From Nitrospira sp. CR1.3 (GTDB lineage Bacteria > Nitrospirota > Nitrospiria > Nitrospirales > Nitrospiraceae), in contig WIAH01000023.1 of NCBI GenBank assembly GCA_014055525.1, positions 1 through 54,940 of the forward strand: a DNA stretch of 54,940 nt. The letters run 5' to 3'. Made by a program: the position numbers and the translations under genes. Below the pieces are notes generated by a model. The model saw nothing but the letters and a program-made list of their open reading frames with translations. It was not told the origin of the DNA and did no database searches. Below, in pieces: positions 32,231 to 41,790 of this stretch. The first letter of the stretch is position 1, and every line of letters begins with the position of its first letter.

Positions 32231-35000
32231 GTTGATTGTCGGTAAGTCTGTTTCGCATCCAGAAATGGGCGACGGTGTGGTCGTCGGCATCGAGCCGACG
32301 GGGTTCATCCGCGTTTTCTTCCAGACGCTGGGTGAACGACAGGTGCCGCGCGATGCGCTGCGTGACGGCCAGTCGTGGCTGGAGCGCGTGATCTCGTCGC
32401 CGCGGCCGGCGACGCCGGAAGCTGTCGAGCGACTTTGGCTGGCGATTGAAGCCGCAGAACTGCCGCTCATGGAAAGCGCGGCGGTCCTCACGTCGGCGAA
32501 GATCGACTTGCTGCCGCATCAGGTCGTCCTGACGCATCGCATCGCGAGCGCGAGTCCACGGCGGTTCCTGATCGCCGATGAAGTCGGGTTGGGCAAGACG
32601 ATTGAAACGGCGCTGGTGCTGCGGGAGTTGGCCTCGCGCGGCGAAATGACGCGGGCGCTGATGGTCGTGCCGGCCGGGCTGGTCGAAAACTGGCGGCGCG
32701 AATTGAACGAGGTTTTCAATCTCGACTTCGAGGTGTTCGGCTCGGAAGGCGACGTCTCGGACCGCAAGTCGAACGCGTTCGTCAAGCACAATCGGCTTAT
32801 CGCGTCAGTCGATACCTTGAAGCGAACGGCTCGCGTAAAGCGACTGCGTGAAGCCCCGATTTGGGATCTCGTCGTATTCGACGAAGGCCATCATCTGAGC
32901 GTGCATAAGACGGGCAACAAGTCCCGCAAGACCGAGAACTACAAGCTGGCTGAAGCGCTGCGTGATCATTGCCGCGATCTACTTCTTCTCTCCGCAACGC
33001 CGCACCAGGGCGACCACTTCCGATTTTGGATGCTCATTCGCCTGCTCGACCCAACGCTGTTCGAAGACGAGCGCGACATGGTGGACAACCGGCATCGGCT
33101 GAATGCGGTCGTGATTCGCCGCACGAAGGCGGACGCTTGTGCGGCCGACGGGAGTCCGCTCTTTGCGCGGCGTGCGGTGAATACCGAAGGGTTCGAGCTG
33201 AACACAGAGGAAAAGAAATTCTACGCGGCGTTGCAGAGCTACCTGATGGAGGGGTACGCGCTGGCTGAGGCGCTCGGCGGCAAGAGCCGGGCTATCGGCT
33301 TCGTGATGACGATCTTCCAGAAGATCGCCGCGAGCAGCTTCGCGGCCGTTCGCTCGACGCTTCGACGCCGGTTGCTGATGCTGACGCTGCAAGAGTCGGT
33401 CGAACGTGATGAAGCACTCGATGTGGATGGGCGTGACGCGGCGCTGGTTGATGCGCGCTCTCTGATTCGCGAGATTCACGGACTTGAGGACAATCCGATT
33501 GGTCGCGCTCAAGCGGATCAGATCTTGGCTGACCTGAAGGTGCAATTGCTGAAGAAACGCCGCGAGACCGTCGAATACGCTGCATCCGCAGAGGCGATGG
33601 ACGACAGCGAAGTTGCGGCGATGGAAGGCGATGAAGCTGCGGCGTCGATGGTTCTCGTCGCACTCCCCGAAGAGCGCAGGCGAATACGCGAATTGCTCGA
33701 TGGATTCCCAACCGGTACGGAGACAAAGACAGCGGTGCTGCTTGAAGCGCTGCGACAGCTTTGGAATCTCAATCCGAAGGAAAAGGTCGTCGTGTTTACG
33801 ACGTATCTGGGTAGCATCGACAGTCTGAAGGCTGCCATCGACGCCGCCTACCCCGGCAAGGGCGTCGAGGTGCTCAAGGGCGGCGACCACGGAGCCAAGA
33901 CGGCGGCACAAAAGCGATTCAAGCGACCGGATGGCCCGCGTGTACTGCTCACGACGGCCGCGGGCCGCGAGGGAATCAACCTTCAATTCGCCCGCATCCT
34001 TTTCAACCACGATCTTCCGTGGAATCCCATGGACGTGGAGCAACGCATCGGTCGCATCCATCGCTACGGCCAGCAGGACACGGCGCAGGTCTACAACCTC
34101 GTCGCGGTGGACACGATTGAAGGCAAGGTCTTCTTGATGCTGGAGGAAAAGCTGAAGGAAATCGCCGCGACGCTGGGCAAGGTGGATGAACGCGGTGAAA
34201 TCGCGGAGGACCTGCGCGGGCAAATCCTCGGACAACTTGGTAGCCGGCTGAGCTACGAGAAACTGTATCAAGAGGCGCTAAGCGATCCGACTCTCGAACG
34301 TACCCGGCAGGAACTCGAAGTCGCGATGACGAACGCTAACCTGGCGCGTCAGGTCGTCTTCGAGCTGTTTCAGGATCTGGAAGGCTTCAACCTCGGCGAC
34401 TATCGTCGCTTCGACGATGAAGGCCGCGGTATGAAACGACTGATCGCGTTCGTTCAGCACGCGAGCCGTGTGTTCGGCGGAGAATTGAAGCCGACTGGCG
34501 AGACGCTCTTCGAGTTGCGGATGTCCGGCCGTGAAGCCGTTGTCTTCACGAGCGACCGTGACCGGGCGATTGAGGAAGAGGCCGTTCAACTTCTGGGCTT
34601 GGAACACCCGGCTGTGAAGGAAATGCTCGACCGTTGCTCGGCGCTCGCGGCCGAAGAACGCACCATCATCGGACACCTCCCCGGTGCCACGCAATCAGCA
34701 GGCTTTGCGACGGCCTGGCACGTCACGGTACACGGCCGGTCCGGTCAGACGCAGCAGCGAATCTGTCGCCTAGCCTTGAATGCGGACGGCGAGCGGGTGG
34801 TTCACCTTGAACGGCAGCTCACCGACCTACGGCTGCTTCGGACAACCCAGTCGTCCGAGTTGATTGAACCGTCGTGGCTTTCGCACCTTTTGAACGGAAG
34901 TGCAACCAAGATGCTCCATCGAGAGCTTGTGCATATCGGAGCGCTTACGGAAGGGTCGTCGTATAGCTCAAAGCTGCTTGGAGTGGCGGCCGTATTGTGA
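32211..35000 (+). CDS. brxHII: SNF2-family helicase (BrxHII-like)
   Basis: The 929-residue protein has all main SNF2 motifs: DEVGLGKT (123-130), DEGHH (224-228), LLLSATPHQGD (about 260), VVVFTTYLGS in the second lobe, a GREGINLQ stretch and QRIGRIHRYGQQ (arginine-finger motif VI). A C-terminal extension of ~260 residues has no known motif. Type 3 BREX and related systems use an SNF2 helicase (BrxHII, COG0553 type). It is the last gene of this plus-strand operon. The Walker B has G in place of the usual A (DEGHH), as is common in this branch. Confidence 0.85.
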   Translation: MSHTAPELIVGKSVSHPEMGDGVVVGIEPTGFIRVFFQTLGERQVPRDALRDGQSWLERVISSPRPATPEAVERLWLAIEAAELPLMESAAVLTSAKIDLLPHQVVLTHRIASASPRRFLIADEVGLGKTIETALVLRELASRGEMTRALMVVPAGLVENWRRELNEVFNLDFEVFGSEGDVSDRKSNAFVKHNRLIASVDTLKRTARVKRLREAPIWDLVVFDEGHHLSVHKTGNKSRKTENYKLAEALRDHCRDLLLLSATPHQGDHFRFWMLIRLLDPTLFEDERDMVDNRHRLNAVVIRRTKADACAADGSPLFARRAVNTEGFELNTEEKKFYAALQSYLMEGYALAEALGGKSRAIGFVMTIFQKIAASSFAAVRSTLRRRLLMLTLQESVERDEALDVDGRDAALVDARSLIREIHGLEDNPIGRAQADQILADLKVQLLKKRRETVEYAASAEAMDDSEVAAMEGDEAAASMVLVALPEERRRIRELLDGFPTGTETKTAVLLEALRQLWNLNPKEKVVVFTTYLGSIDSLKAAIDAAYPGKGVEVLKGGDHGAKTAAQKRFKRPDGPRVLLTTAAGREGINLQFARILFNHDLPWNPMDVEQRIGRIHRYGQQDTAQVYNLVAVDTIEGKVFLMLEEKLKEIAATLGKVDERGEIAEDLRGQILGQLGSRLSYEKLYQEALSDPTLERTRQELEVAMTNANLARQVVFELFQDLEGFNLGDYRRFDDEGRGMKRLIAFVQHASRVFGGELKPTGETLFELRMSGREAVVFTSDRDRAIEEEAVQLLGLEHPAVKEMLDRCSALAAEERTIIGHLPGATQSAGFATAWHVTVHGRSGQTQQRICRLALNADGERVVHLERQLTDLRLLRTTQSSELIEPSWLSHLLNGSATKMLHRELVHIGALTEGSSYSSKLLGVAAVL

Positions 35001-35091
35001 TCGTGCACTGTTGCGTGGGGCTAGTCTCCGGCGCGACGTCAACCCAATCAGCGGGCTATAGTGCCAGTGTCATTATGACTAACGGCATCGT

Positions 35092-38000
35092 TCACCGGCG
35101 AAGATCGTGGCGACGAAAGCCGTCCCCAAGGAAATCGAACTTTCGCTCGAAGAGGGTGGCGAGCTTTTCGTTTGCAGTCGCAAATAGAATCTGTTTGTTG
35201 CCCGCAAGGGCAAGCTCGCGCAAGTAGTCCAAAAACGACAGCGCATTCAGATCATCGACATGGGCAATCGGGTCGTCAATCAGAACCACAGGTGGGGCCG
35301 CCCGAAGCTGCGCATTCTGCGCCAGAAATATCGACAGTGCAAACGCGGCCCGCTGGCCCGTGCTGATCTGACTAAGCTTCGCCTCAACACCGCCAGCTTT
35401 CCGGACCAAGGTCGTGAATGTGCTGCCCAATCCTGTGAATTCCGCCGGGGCATGGATGCGACAGAAAATTGATTCAATTGATGCCCGATTGCGCAGTAGC
35501 GCAGCACTCATTGCGCCGGCCAGCGAATGCTGTGTGGTCAAGGTATTCAGCACTTCCTGCGCCCTATCAAACTGGGCAATGCGCTTGTTCAAGTCCGCAA
35601 GCTGCTTGGTTAGTTGATTTTTTCGTTTTATCGACTCATCGGAAAGCGTCCTCGCCTGATGCTCGCGGGCCACTGCAGCCTGCAACTCTGCTGCAATCGT
35701 GCGGATAGATTCCACCGCCAACCGTAATTCCGTCATTGGGCGATCGCTGCCCCAAGGAAACAGTACGAGCAATTCGCGAATACGCTCCAGAAAGCTCGCA
35801 ACGAGTGTTCGTTGCTCCTTCAATTGCGATGTTGCTGCTCTCAGAGCAGAAACATCGTCCGCAGACACCTTGAGGATTGTCGCCATTGACCGCTGCAATT
35901 GGTCCGTTGCTTGGCGCTGTTTATCGAGTGCCGTTTTGTTGGTGGTCACATCCTCACCAATTCTAGCGTTCAGCGCGACAATCGAATCCTGCGACCATTC
36001 GGTAAGAGGGTAACCTGCACTGCCCAGCTCATTCTGGACGTCAATTACGCGATCTTCCGAAAGGCCCTGTGATTGAAGTACTTTGACTTCACTTTCAATT
36101 GCGGCTGCACGGCGACGCGCCTCGTCAAGGGTTTGTTGCGCTAAGGCAATCGATTCCACAACGACGCCCAGGGGACTCGTCTGAGCAATGCGCGCGCGGC
36201 TTGCATAGTTCGCAATCGTGGTTGCCGCAGCCAATGCAACCGTTGCAACATGAAGCTGTTCTTCACGAGCTTGCACTTGGGATAGTAGCGATTGAGCGCG
36301 TGCCTCTATGGTAGCATCAACATCCATGTGGATATGCGCGTCCAACTGCCCCTTCTCAAATTGCGTGTGACAGAGCGGGCAAAGGTCGGGATTTGGACTA
36401 CTTTCGAGGAGTTGAGCGGCGATGCTTCGAAGCTGCTGTGCCAGATTCGCTGACTTGTTTCGTAACTCAGTGAACTGCTTGTATTCGTCTTTCGCTGCCG
36501 AGCGAGCGCGCTCAGCGGCGGCGGCGGATGCAGCGACGGACTGAAGATGGTCAGGAATGGTTGTCGCTGGCGATATGATCTTCAGCTGCGCCAGAAGATT
36601 CTCGTCTATATCAGCCACTACGTTGCTCGTGGTGGCGATAACGGTGCGATGGCGTTGCAACTCCGCTAACCGTGATGGGAGCGCGGCGGCGGCTATCCTT
36701 TCCGCTTCAACAGCTAGCCGAGTGGCGAGTTGCAATCGCTTGGCATCGGATGCCAGACGACGTTCATCCTTCTTCATCTGCTCAAGGCGCAGAATATCCG
36801 AGTCCACCTTGTTGCACGTGTGATCTGCCTCTGTACAGAATTGTTGAAGCCCTGCGATTGAAACCGGCGATACAGTTGTTTCCAATAATACTGCTTGTTG
36901 GGTTAGCGACTCCAGTTCTGTAAACGATTCGATCAAGTGTACGGCCACAGCCTCTTTGCCTGTCTCAGGCACGCTCCAGTCGTGACGATGCATCATCTCC
37001 TCAAGGCGCGCGAAGATGGCATCCGATTCCTGAGGAACGCTCTGCGATTCCTTGATCCGAGCTTCAAGTGCCGTCATCTCACTGTCGATCAGGCTCTTTG
37101 AAGGGCGCAGCTCGCGAAGCCTGCCAGCGACTGCATCGGACATGCGTTCGATTTCTTTCCATGCTTGCGATGCTTCTGGACCGACGAGCAGCTTCGAAAG
37201 ATCGTCTTCCAGGTTTGAAATTGAATCGGATAGGCTCACAGCGGCATCAGTATCAAGAAAATTGAATTGCGCGAAGCCTAGATAGAGATTGCAGGTTTTG
37301 ATCTCAGCCTGCCCATACCAAGCTAGATTACGGTCGCGGAAGACCTGCATTGCGCGTGAACTCGTGGCCTTTTCTGACTGCCCGTCCACGAACTGGGCGA
37401 TAATCTCATATTTGTCATCAGCCTGTGGGTTGCGCTTCGTTTTACCGCAATACAGCAGTTCAATTGCTTCAAGTAACGACGTTTTTCCCGTGCCGTTGGC
37501 ACCGACAATCAAGTTTACGATTCCAAGCTCAAACGATCGGGTTGTTGGAAAGTTCCGGTATTTGGACAGCACAAGTGATCGCAGTTGTGCAAGATCGGCT
37601 GAGACGCGTGAACTTGTAGTCGGCTTGGATTTCGCTTTGGCTGGAGCCTTAGTGGTCTCGATCAACGACAACCGCTGCGGCAACGGCTCCTTACTCAGGA
37701 CAGCAGCGTCCAGGCCCGCTTTCTCAAGCTGTTCGGTCCAGACAGATAGGACGTTGGTCTCAGGCGTCGCATCAGTAGTCGCTATCTTGAGTGGTTCGAC
37801 GGCCGACTCTAACTCATCCTCGGTAACTACGAATTTGCGCGCATAGGTGCGGTCTTGCTCGATGAGTTGACGAAGCGGCACGTTGCGCAGAGCTTCACTA
37901 ACGACGAAAAAGAGATAGTTGCTCCATTGGAGACTCTTGCTGCCATCGAAATACCGCTTGCCGATGATACGGTCCTGATAGCTCGTCAACTCTGCCGGCG

Positions 38001-38154
38001 TCGCCGGCAGATGGTCGCTCACATCAACGTAATAGATCGCGAACGGGCGCTGTGCGACCGAACGAGTGAAACGGAGGACGGCGTCATCGACTTGCTCGAC
38101 GCCCTGAAAATAGCTTGCCAGTCTATCTCGTAGTTGGGCGACGGTCGCAGTCAT
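35092..38154 (-). CDS. zinc-hook SMC/Rad50-like ATPase with N-terminal extension
   Basis: The 1,020-residue protein has Walker A VGANGTGKTSL at about 217-227, long coiled coils, a Rad50-type hook CPLC near 588, the signature STGQRAAFAL near 927 and Walker B VVLIDDPIAHVDD near 955. About 190 residues precede the ATPase; they include GKRYFDGSKSLQWSNYLFFV and RTYARKFVVTEDEL, a segment shared with some defence-linked ATPases but with no name I can give. It overlaps the nitrilase-fold gene by 4 nt. Such ATPases are the DNA-sensing part of several phage- and plasmid-defence systems. Last gene of a four-gene minus-strand operon. Confidence 0.8.
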   Translation of the reverse strand: MTATVAQLRDRLASYFQGVEQVDDAVLRFTRSVAQRPFAIYYVDVSDHLPATPAELTSYQDRIIGKRYFDGSKSLQWSNYLFFVVSEALRNVPLRQLIEQDRTYARKFVVTEDELESAVEPLKIATTDATPETNVLSVWTEQLEKAGLDAAVLSKEPLPQRLSLIETTKAPAKAKSKPTTSSRVSADLAQLRSLVLSKYRNFPTTRSFELGIVNLIVGANGTGKTSLLEAIELLYCGKTKRNPQADDKYEIIAQFVDGQSEKATSSRAMQVFRDRNLAWYGQAEIKTCNLYLGFAQFNFLDTDAAVSLSDSISNLEDDLSKLLVGPEASQAWKEIERMSDAVAGRLRELRPSKSLIDSEMTALEARIKESQSVPQESDAIFARLEEMMHRHDWSVPETGKEAVAVHLIESFTELESLTQQAVLLETTVSPVSIAGLQQFCTEADHTCNKVDSDILRLEQMKKDERRLASDAKRLQLATRLAVEAERIAAAALPSRLAELQRHRTVIATTSNVVADIDENLLAQLKIISPATTIPDHLQSVAASAAAAERARSAAKDEYKQFTELRNKSANLAQQLRSIAAQLLESSPNPDLCPLCHTQFEKGQLDAHIHMDVDATIEARAQSLLSQVQAREEQLHVATVALAAATTIANYASRARIAQTSPLGVVVESIALAQQTLDEARRRAAAIESEVKVLQSQGLSEDRVIDVQNELGSAGYPLTEWSQDSIVALNARIGEDVTTNKTALDKQRQATDQLQRSMATILKVSADDVSALRAATSQLKEQRTLVASFLERIRELLVLFPWGSDRPMTELRLAVESIRTIAAELQAAVAREHQARTLSDESIKRKNQLTKQLADLNKRIAQFDRAQEVLNTLTTQHSLAGAMSAALLRNRASIESIFCRIHAPAEFTGLGSTFTTLVRKAGGVEAKLSQISTGQRAAFALSIFLAQNAQLRAAPPVVLIDDPIAHVDDLNALSFLDYLRELALAGNKQILFATANEKLATLFERKFDFLGDGFRRHDLRR

Positions 38155-39923
38155 GTGGTCCTCGCTACGTCAACGGGCGATCCAGTCCGCGGCTCATCGA
38201 ACCTGATGTATTGATCGCGACCCGCAAGTTCAATGGTCCCATTGCCATTGCGAAACCACACAGCAAGCCGTTGCTTGGATTCAACCTCGTGGTCATGATC
38301 TCGTGAGGCTCTGCGCAGGTATTCTGCCACCTCCGTCTTGACGTTCATGGCTTGATCCACAGTGACATCCTCGCCGAGATAAATCGCCGTTGCACGCTTA
38401 CCACTAGGGGTCAAAAGATTCTGATGGGGCGCATCGGGCGTCCATGCGAGCGTCTTGCCGACCTGCAAATCGATCAGCGAGGTCGGAAGGTGAACTGCAA
38501 CGGGCAATATCTCCTCCCATAAGCGGCGAAGCCGGTTGACGCGTTGCTGACGGAATTGCAATGCGTCGGGTTCTGAGTCCTGGCAGAATGTCACTCGCCG
38601 AATAGTCTCGCACTCCAGGATCGTGCATGAATCAAGCTCTTGAACATCATGCCAGCGATCTTTTCCCCCCAGTTGTCCAGCGGAAAGTGCCAGCACCCGT
38701 TCCGCGTTGAATGGGTTGTTGCTCGCCAGCGACTGAAGCTCGGTCAAGGCTGCGCCAGAACTCGAAAGGAGAGCAGCGAAGTTGTCGTCTGGGGCAGCGG
38801 GAACCCATCTTGCACTGGTTGCATCCCAGCCGAACATAGTGGTAAGACGAGGCCCGATTCGGCGAGACTGGACTGCGACAACATTGCGATGAAACACCTT
38901 CGTTGCGGTGAGCAGGAACGCCGCCGGTGCGCAATTGAAAAACATGACGTGCGTGCGCAGGCTTGGACACCAAGTGTAGTACATTCCCCCGCGATGATTG
39001 CTTACAAGAGCAGGATCGCGGCCATCAAAATCTCGGGGCCGCAGGTACCATACGGTGCCAGCCACATTGTGCCAGCATGTGCTCGCCCCCTTAAATGTCA
39101 TATTGACGTCCTTCGCCCAGTTAACGCAAAGGAGTTCAGTTACATCGTCCTTCGTACGAAACAGTTTGCTTCGATATTGCCGGAACTGCGTCTGCCGGGG
39201 CTTCGGATTTAGTTGGATATGCAACACGATGGCACGGTCGTAGATCTGCGCAGCATGCGGATCGGTAAAGTCCAGTACATCTGAACAGATGAGCGATACG
39301 AGACGAATCTGTTCATCGGTTCCTCCAAAAGCGTAGATCGTGGAGCCTCGTGCCATCCCGTTGATTTCAAAATGGTCATTGTCTCCCGCCATGGGGAAAG
39401 TCTTGAATTGCACAAGTGCGACAAGGCAAGATGCGCCGGTGTGCCGATTTGTAGTGCGGAATAAATACAAGAGCGGGTTTAGGAATCTCTGCGCATCCGG
39501 TTGCAGCGGCTCATACAAGAACAGCGCCAACGCCGACAAATCCTGTTTGAGCTGCTCAAGTTCTGCATATTTCACACTTTCGCATCCTAGGCACCACAAA
39601 GCGCCTTCTCCTGGACCCCTGTCCGAAGTGATGATGTCTCTAATAGCGTTCCATGGGGTTGAGTACTCTGGCGTAATGACCAAATCGATAGACCCTTGCC
39701 GCACGTCGGCCAGGAAGGAGGAAAACTGCTGAATTGCCAGCGGAGCATTGCGGTGACGGACTCCGTTCGCATCCGCTTCGAGGTCGCCGTTTGGCTGTAA
39801 CAGCATAACCGAATAATTCGCCTCGTTTGGGATCAAGGCGCGCAATTGCGGTGAAGCGAGCCCGGCGTTGTTGAGAATGTCATCGGTTTTGACAATCTGC
39901 ATCGAAGGGCTCAGGAAAGACAC
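38151..39923 (-). CDS. nitrilase-fold (carbon-nitrogen hydrolase-like) protein
   Basis: The 590-residue protein contains a plausible nitrilase-superfamily triad: Glu86 in DLVITPEYSTP, Lys174 in QFKTFPM and Cys213 in RLVSLICSDVLDF, with the usual ~40-residue Lys-Cys spacing. Matching structural segments GMARGSTIYAFGG and IQLNPKPRQTQFRQYRSK follow. A ~270-residue C-terminal part has no known motif and may bind the SMC partner. Amidase or nitrilase effectors would cleave a C-N bond, possibly in a metabolite or nucleotide. The frame opens with GTG; ATG 39902 is an alternative that removes the overlap with the DUF2130 gene. Substrate unknown. Confidence 0.65.
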   Translation of the reverse strand: MSFLSPSMQIVKTDDILNNAGLASPQLRALIPNEANYSVMLLQPNGDLEADANGVRHRNAPLAIQQFSSFLADVRQGSIDLVITPEYSTPWNAIRDIITSDRGPGEGALWCLGCESVKYAELEQLKQDLSALALFLYEPLQPDAQRFLNPLLYLFRTTNRHTGASCLVALVQFKTFPMAGDNDHFEINGMARGSTIYAFGGTDEQIRLVSLICSDVLDFTDPHAAQIYDRAIVLHIQLNPKPRQTQFRQYRSKLFRTKDDVTELLCVNWAKDVNMTFKGASTCWHNVAGTVWYLRPRDFDGRDPALVSNHRGGMYYTWCPSLRTHVMFFNCAPAAFLLTATKVFHRNVVAVQSRRIGPRLTTMFGWDATSARWVPAAPDDNFAALLSSSGAALTELQSLASNNPFNAERVLALSAGQLGGKDRWHDVQELDSCTILECETIRRVTFCQDSEPDALQFRQQRVNRLRRLWEEILPVAVHLPTSLIDLQVGKTLAWTPDAPHQNLLTPSGKRATAIYLGEDVTVDQAMNVKTEVAEYLRRASRDHDHEVESKQRLAVWFRNGNGTIELAGRDQYIRFDEPRTGSPVDVARTT

Positions 39924-41194
39924 TTGGCCTGATCGGCGGCTTGTTCAAGCATGGGAAGATCCAATCCGTCGATTTCCTGCAACGTTTTACCGGCAATTCC
40001 CTGGAGATCGCCGTACATGCCCGCGGTCGATTCGATGACCCCGCGTATTTGCTCCTCTCGTTTGGCCCATAGGCGCGTCATGGTCTTGCGTTCCTTCTCC
40101 AGGTCCTCGTGCATATCGCTGAACTTCTCGACAATCGCCTGCACGCGGTGGCGGAAGCGCGGGCCGGTCAGGTACTGGTAAACCAGTTCCATCTTGGTCT
40201 GTTGCCCTTCGCTGGCCTTGCGGGCGGCGGCGAGTTCGATAAGTGATTGACGTAGTGCCACAGCCACTGGCATGGCGCAGCGGTGCGTTGTGACCCATAC
40301 GCCGTCGACGTGATCGAACGCCTCCACGTCTTTCGGTAACGCCTGGCTGACAATGACGGCCAGTTCGGCTTTGGCGGCGCGCTGGTCCTCGCGCAATTTG
40401 GCGAGCCAGCCGTCAGTCCAGTTCTTCGTGCGTTTAGATTCCCACAGGATCGCCCCGCACGGCTGGCCCAGCGGGCCGATGACGCGCTGGAGCGCGTCGC
40501 CGCCGTGCTCGCCCTTGGCGACGGGCTCGATGGAATCGTGTGGAAACTTCTCGCGCAGGAGTGATTCCAGTTCGAGTTCCTGCACTTCGCCTTGAAGCTG
40601 CTGCGACCCCTGCTCCGCCCGGCGTCTTAATTCCTCGATCTGCTTTTGCATGGAGGTAATTGTCTGTTCCTTCTCAGCGACCCTTAGCTTGAGGGATTCT
40701 TCGGCTTCTTTTTTCGCTTGTTCGCGCGTCGTGCCGAGCGATTCCTGCACTCGCTTCTCGATGGTCAGGTCCATTTCGCGTTTGGCGTCGTCGAGTTCGC
40801 GCTGCTTGCGAATCAACTCGGCTTGAGCTTTCTGCGCCTCGGTGAGTTTGGCGTCCTTCTGTTTGATGACCTCTTGAAGGTCGGCCAGCTCCCTCGATTT
40901 TTGGTCCAGGTCGGTCGAAAGTGCCAGTTTAGCCTTCTTGCCTTCTTCGACTGCAATGGTGGCCCGCTCTACTTTCACCTTGGCGGCGACCTGCTCGTCG
41001 ATGGACTCTTGCGCTTTGGCGAGCGTCGCCTGCTGCTCCTTGACCACCGCTTCCCGCTTACTGACATCCGACTCCTTTTGTAAGATCTGCTGCTCGAACT
41101 GACGGCGCGTCGATTCGATCAGCGGGGCTGCCAGCGACTCGGTCAGCTTGATCTCGGTCTTACAGTTTGGGCATGTGATGACGGGTTCGTTCAT
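39911..41194 (-). CDS. DUF2130 protein with coiled coil and nuclease-like domain
   Basis: The 427-residue protein begins with a zinc-like CPNCKTEIKL motif, followed by a coiled coil from about 30 to 210 (QIEELRRRAEQGSQQLQGEV). A DUF2130 core comes next: GEHGGDALQRVIGPLGQPCG, then ILWESKRTKNWTDGWL. The acidic D, then E-S-K, followed by a basic patch fit a PD-(D/E)XK-type nuclease fold. DUF2130 proteins recur in bacteria without a settled function. It lies 35 nt downstream of a small gene and overlaps the nitrilase-fold gene by up to 13 nt, so it may be part of the same system. Family firm; nuclease role inferred. Confidence 0.75.
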   Translation of the reverse strand: MNEPVITCPNCKTEIKLTESLAAPLIESTRRQFEQQILQKESDVSKREAVVKEQQATLAKAQESIDEQVAAKVKVERATIAVEEGKKAKLALSTDLDQKSRELADLQEVIKQKDAKLTEAQKAQAELIRKQRELDDAKREMDLTIEKRVQESLGTTREQAKKEAEESLKLRVAEKEQTITSMQKQIEELRRRAEQGSQQLQGEVQELELESLLREKFPHDSIEPVAKGEHGGDALQRVIGPLGQPCGAILWESKRTKNWTDGWLAKLREDQRAAKAELAVIVSQALPKDVEAFDHVDGVWVTTHRCAMPVAVALRQSLIELAAARKASEGQQTKMELVYQYLTGPRFRHRVQAIVEKFSDMHEDLEKERKTMTRLWAKREEQIRGVIESTAGMYGDLQGIAGKTLQEIDGLDLPMLEQAADQAKCLS

Positions 41195-41229
41195 AGATGG
41201 CCATCGTAATCAGTCTCGGGACAACAAGC

Positions 41230-41559
41230 CTATTCTGCTGTCCCCGGCACCGTTGCGACCTTGGCACGGAATAGGCGTACTGCCTCGCGGCGTTCATCAG
41301 AAGTCAAGCCGGCTGCATCGAGCAGGCGGTTCCAGTTGTTTCGCAGGTCGGTCAGGCTTTGGAGGCCGTCGAATCCCACAGCACCTTCCTTGCGGATGTA
41401 CACAAGGTCTTCTGTTTCGCTGACCGAGACCTCGGCGATTTGGGGGTTGGTCCACGACTCACTCAGCACGAACGCCACGATGGCCGTCATGAACGGGGAC
41501 ATCTCAGTGAATCGCTTCGGGTGCAGCTTTTCGACAAGGCTCGACATCATGCAAGTCAT
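41230..41559 (-). CDS. unknown 109-residue protein
   Basis: The protein (LVEKLHPKRFTEMSPFMTAI, then VAFVLSESWTNPQIAEVSVS, then LQSLTDLRNNWNRLLDAAGL) is soluble and helical. It is the first gene of the minus-strand operon that continues into DUF2130, the nitrilase-fold gene and the SMC-like gene. ATG 41559 is used; MMSSL at 41550 or 41547 is possible, and no strong ribosome binding site is seen. No family recognised. By position it may be a regulator or small subunit of that system. Confidence 0.55.
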   Translation of the reverse strand: MTCMMSSLVEKLHPKRFTEMSPFMTAIVAFVLSESWTNPQIAEVSVSETEDLVYIRKEGAVGFDGLQSLTDLRNNWNRLLDAAGLTSDERREAVRLFRAKVATVPGTAE

Positions 41560-41790
41560 TTTATCGGGGACCCGCTAGTTTGGGCCAGCAGGCCGAATCC
41601 GGGCGTTTCAGCATGAAATCCGATAAGGCACGCGCACGCGAATACCAACCATAACGCTCATCGAACGGGAAATCGTCGGCGAGATCATCTTTGAATCGGC
41701 GCTGGGGCCTTTGCGATTTGCCAAGGCCCGAGTGCCCGGTGGTGTTTTTCAGGTTCTAACGCGGTCCTTTGGACCGAGAGGAGGTTTTGC

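Noticed and set aside
38640..39212. A 190-residue plus-strand frame in the nitrilase-fold gene.
   Set aside because: It has no motif and no ribosome binding site, and the minus strand carries a conserved enzyme motif set.
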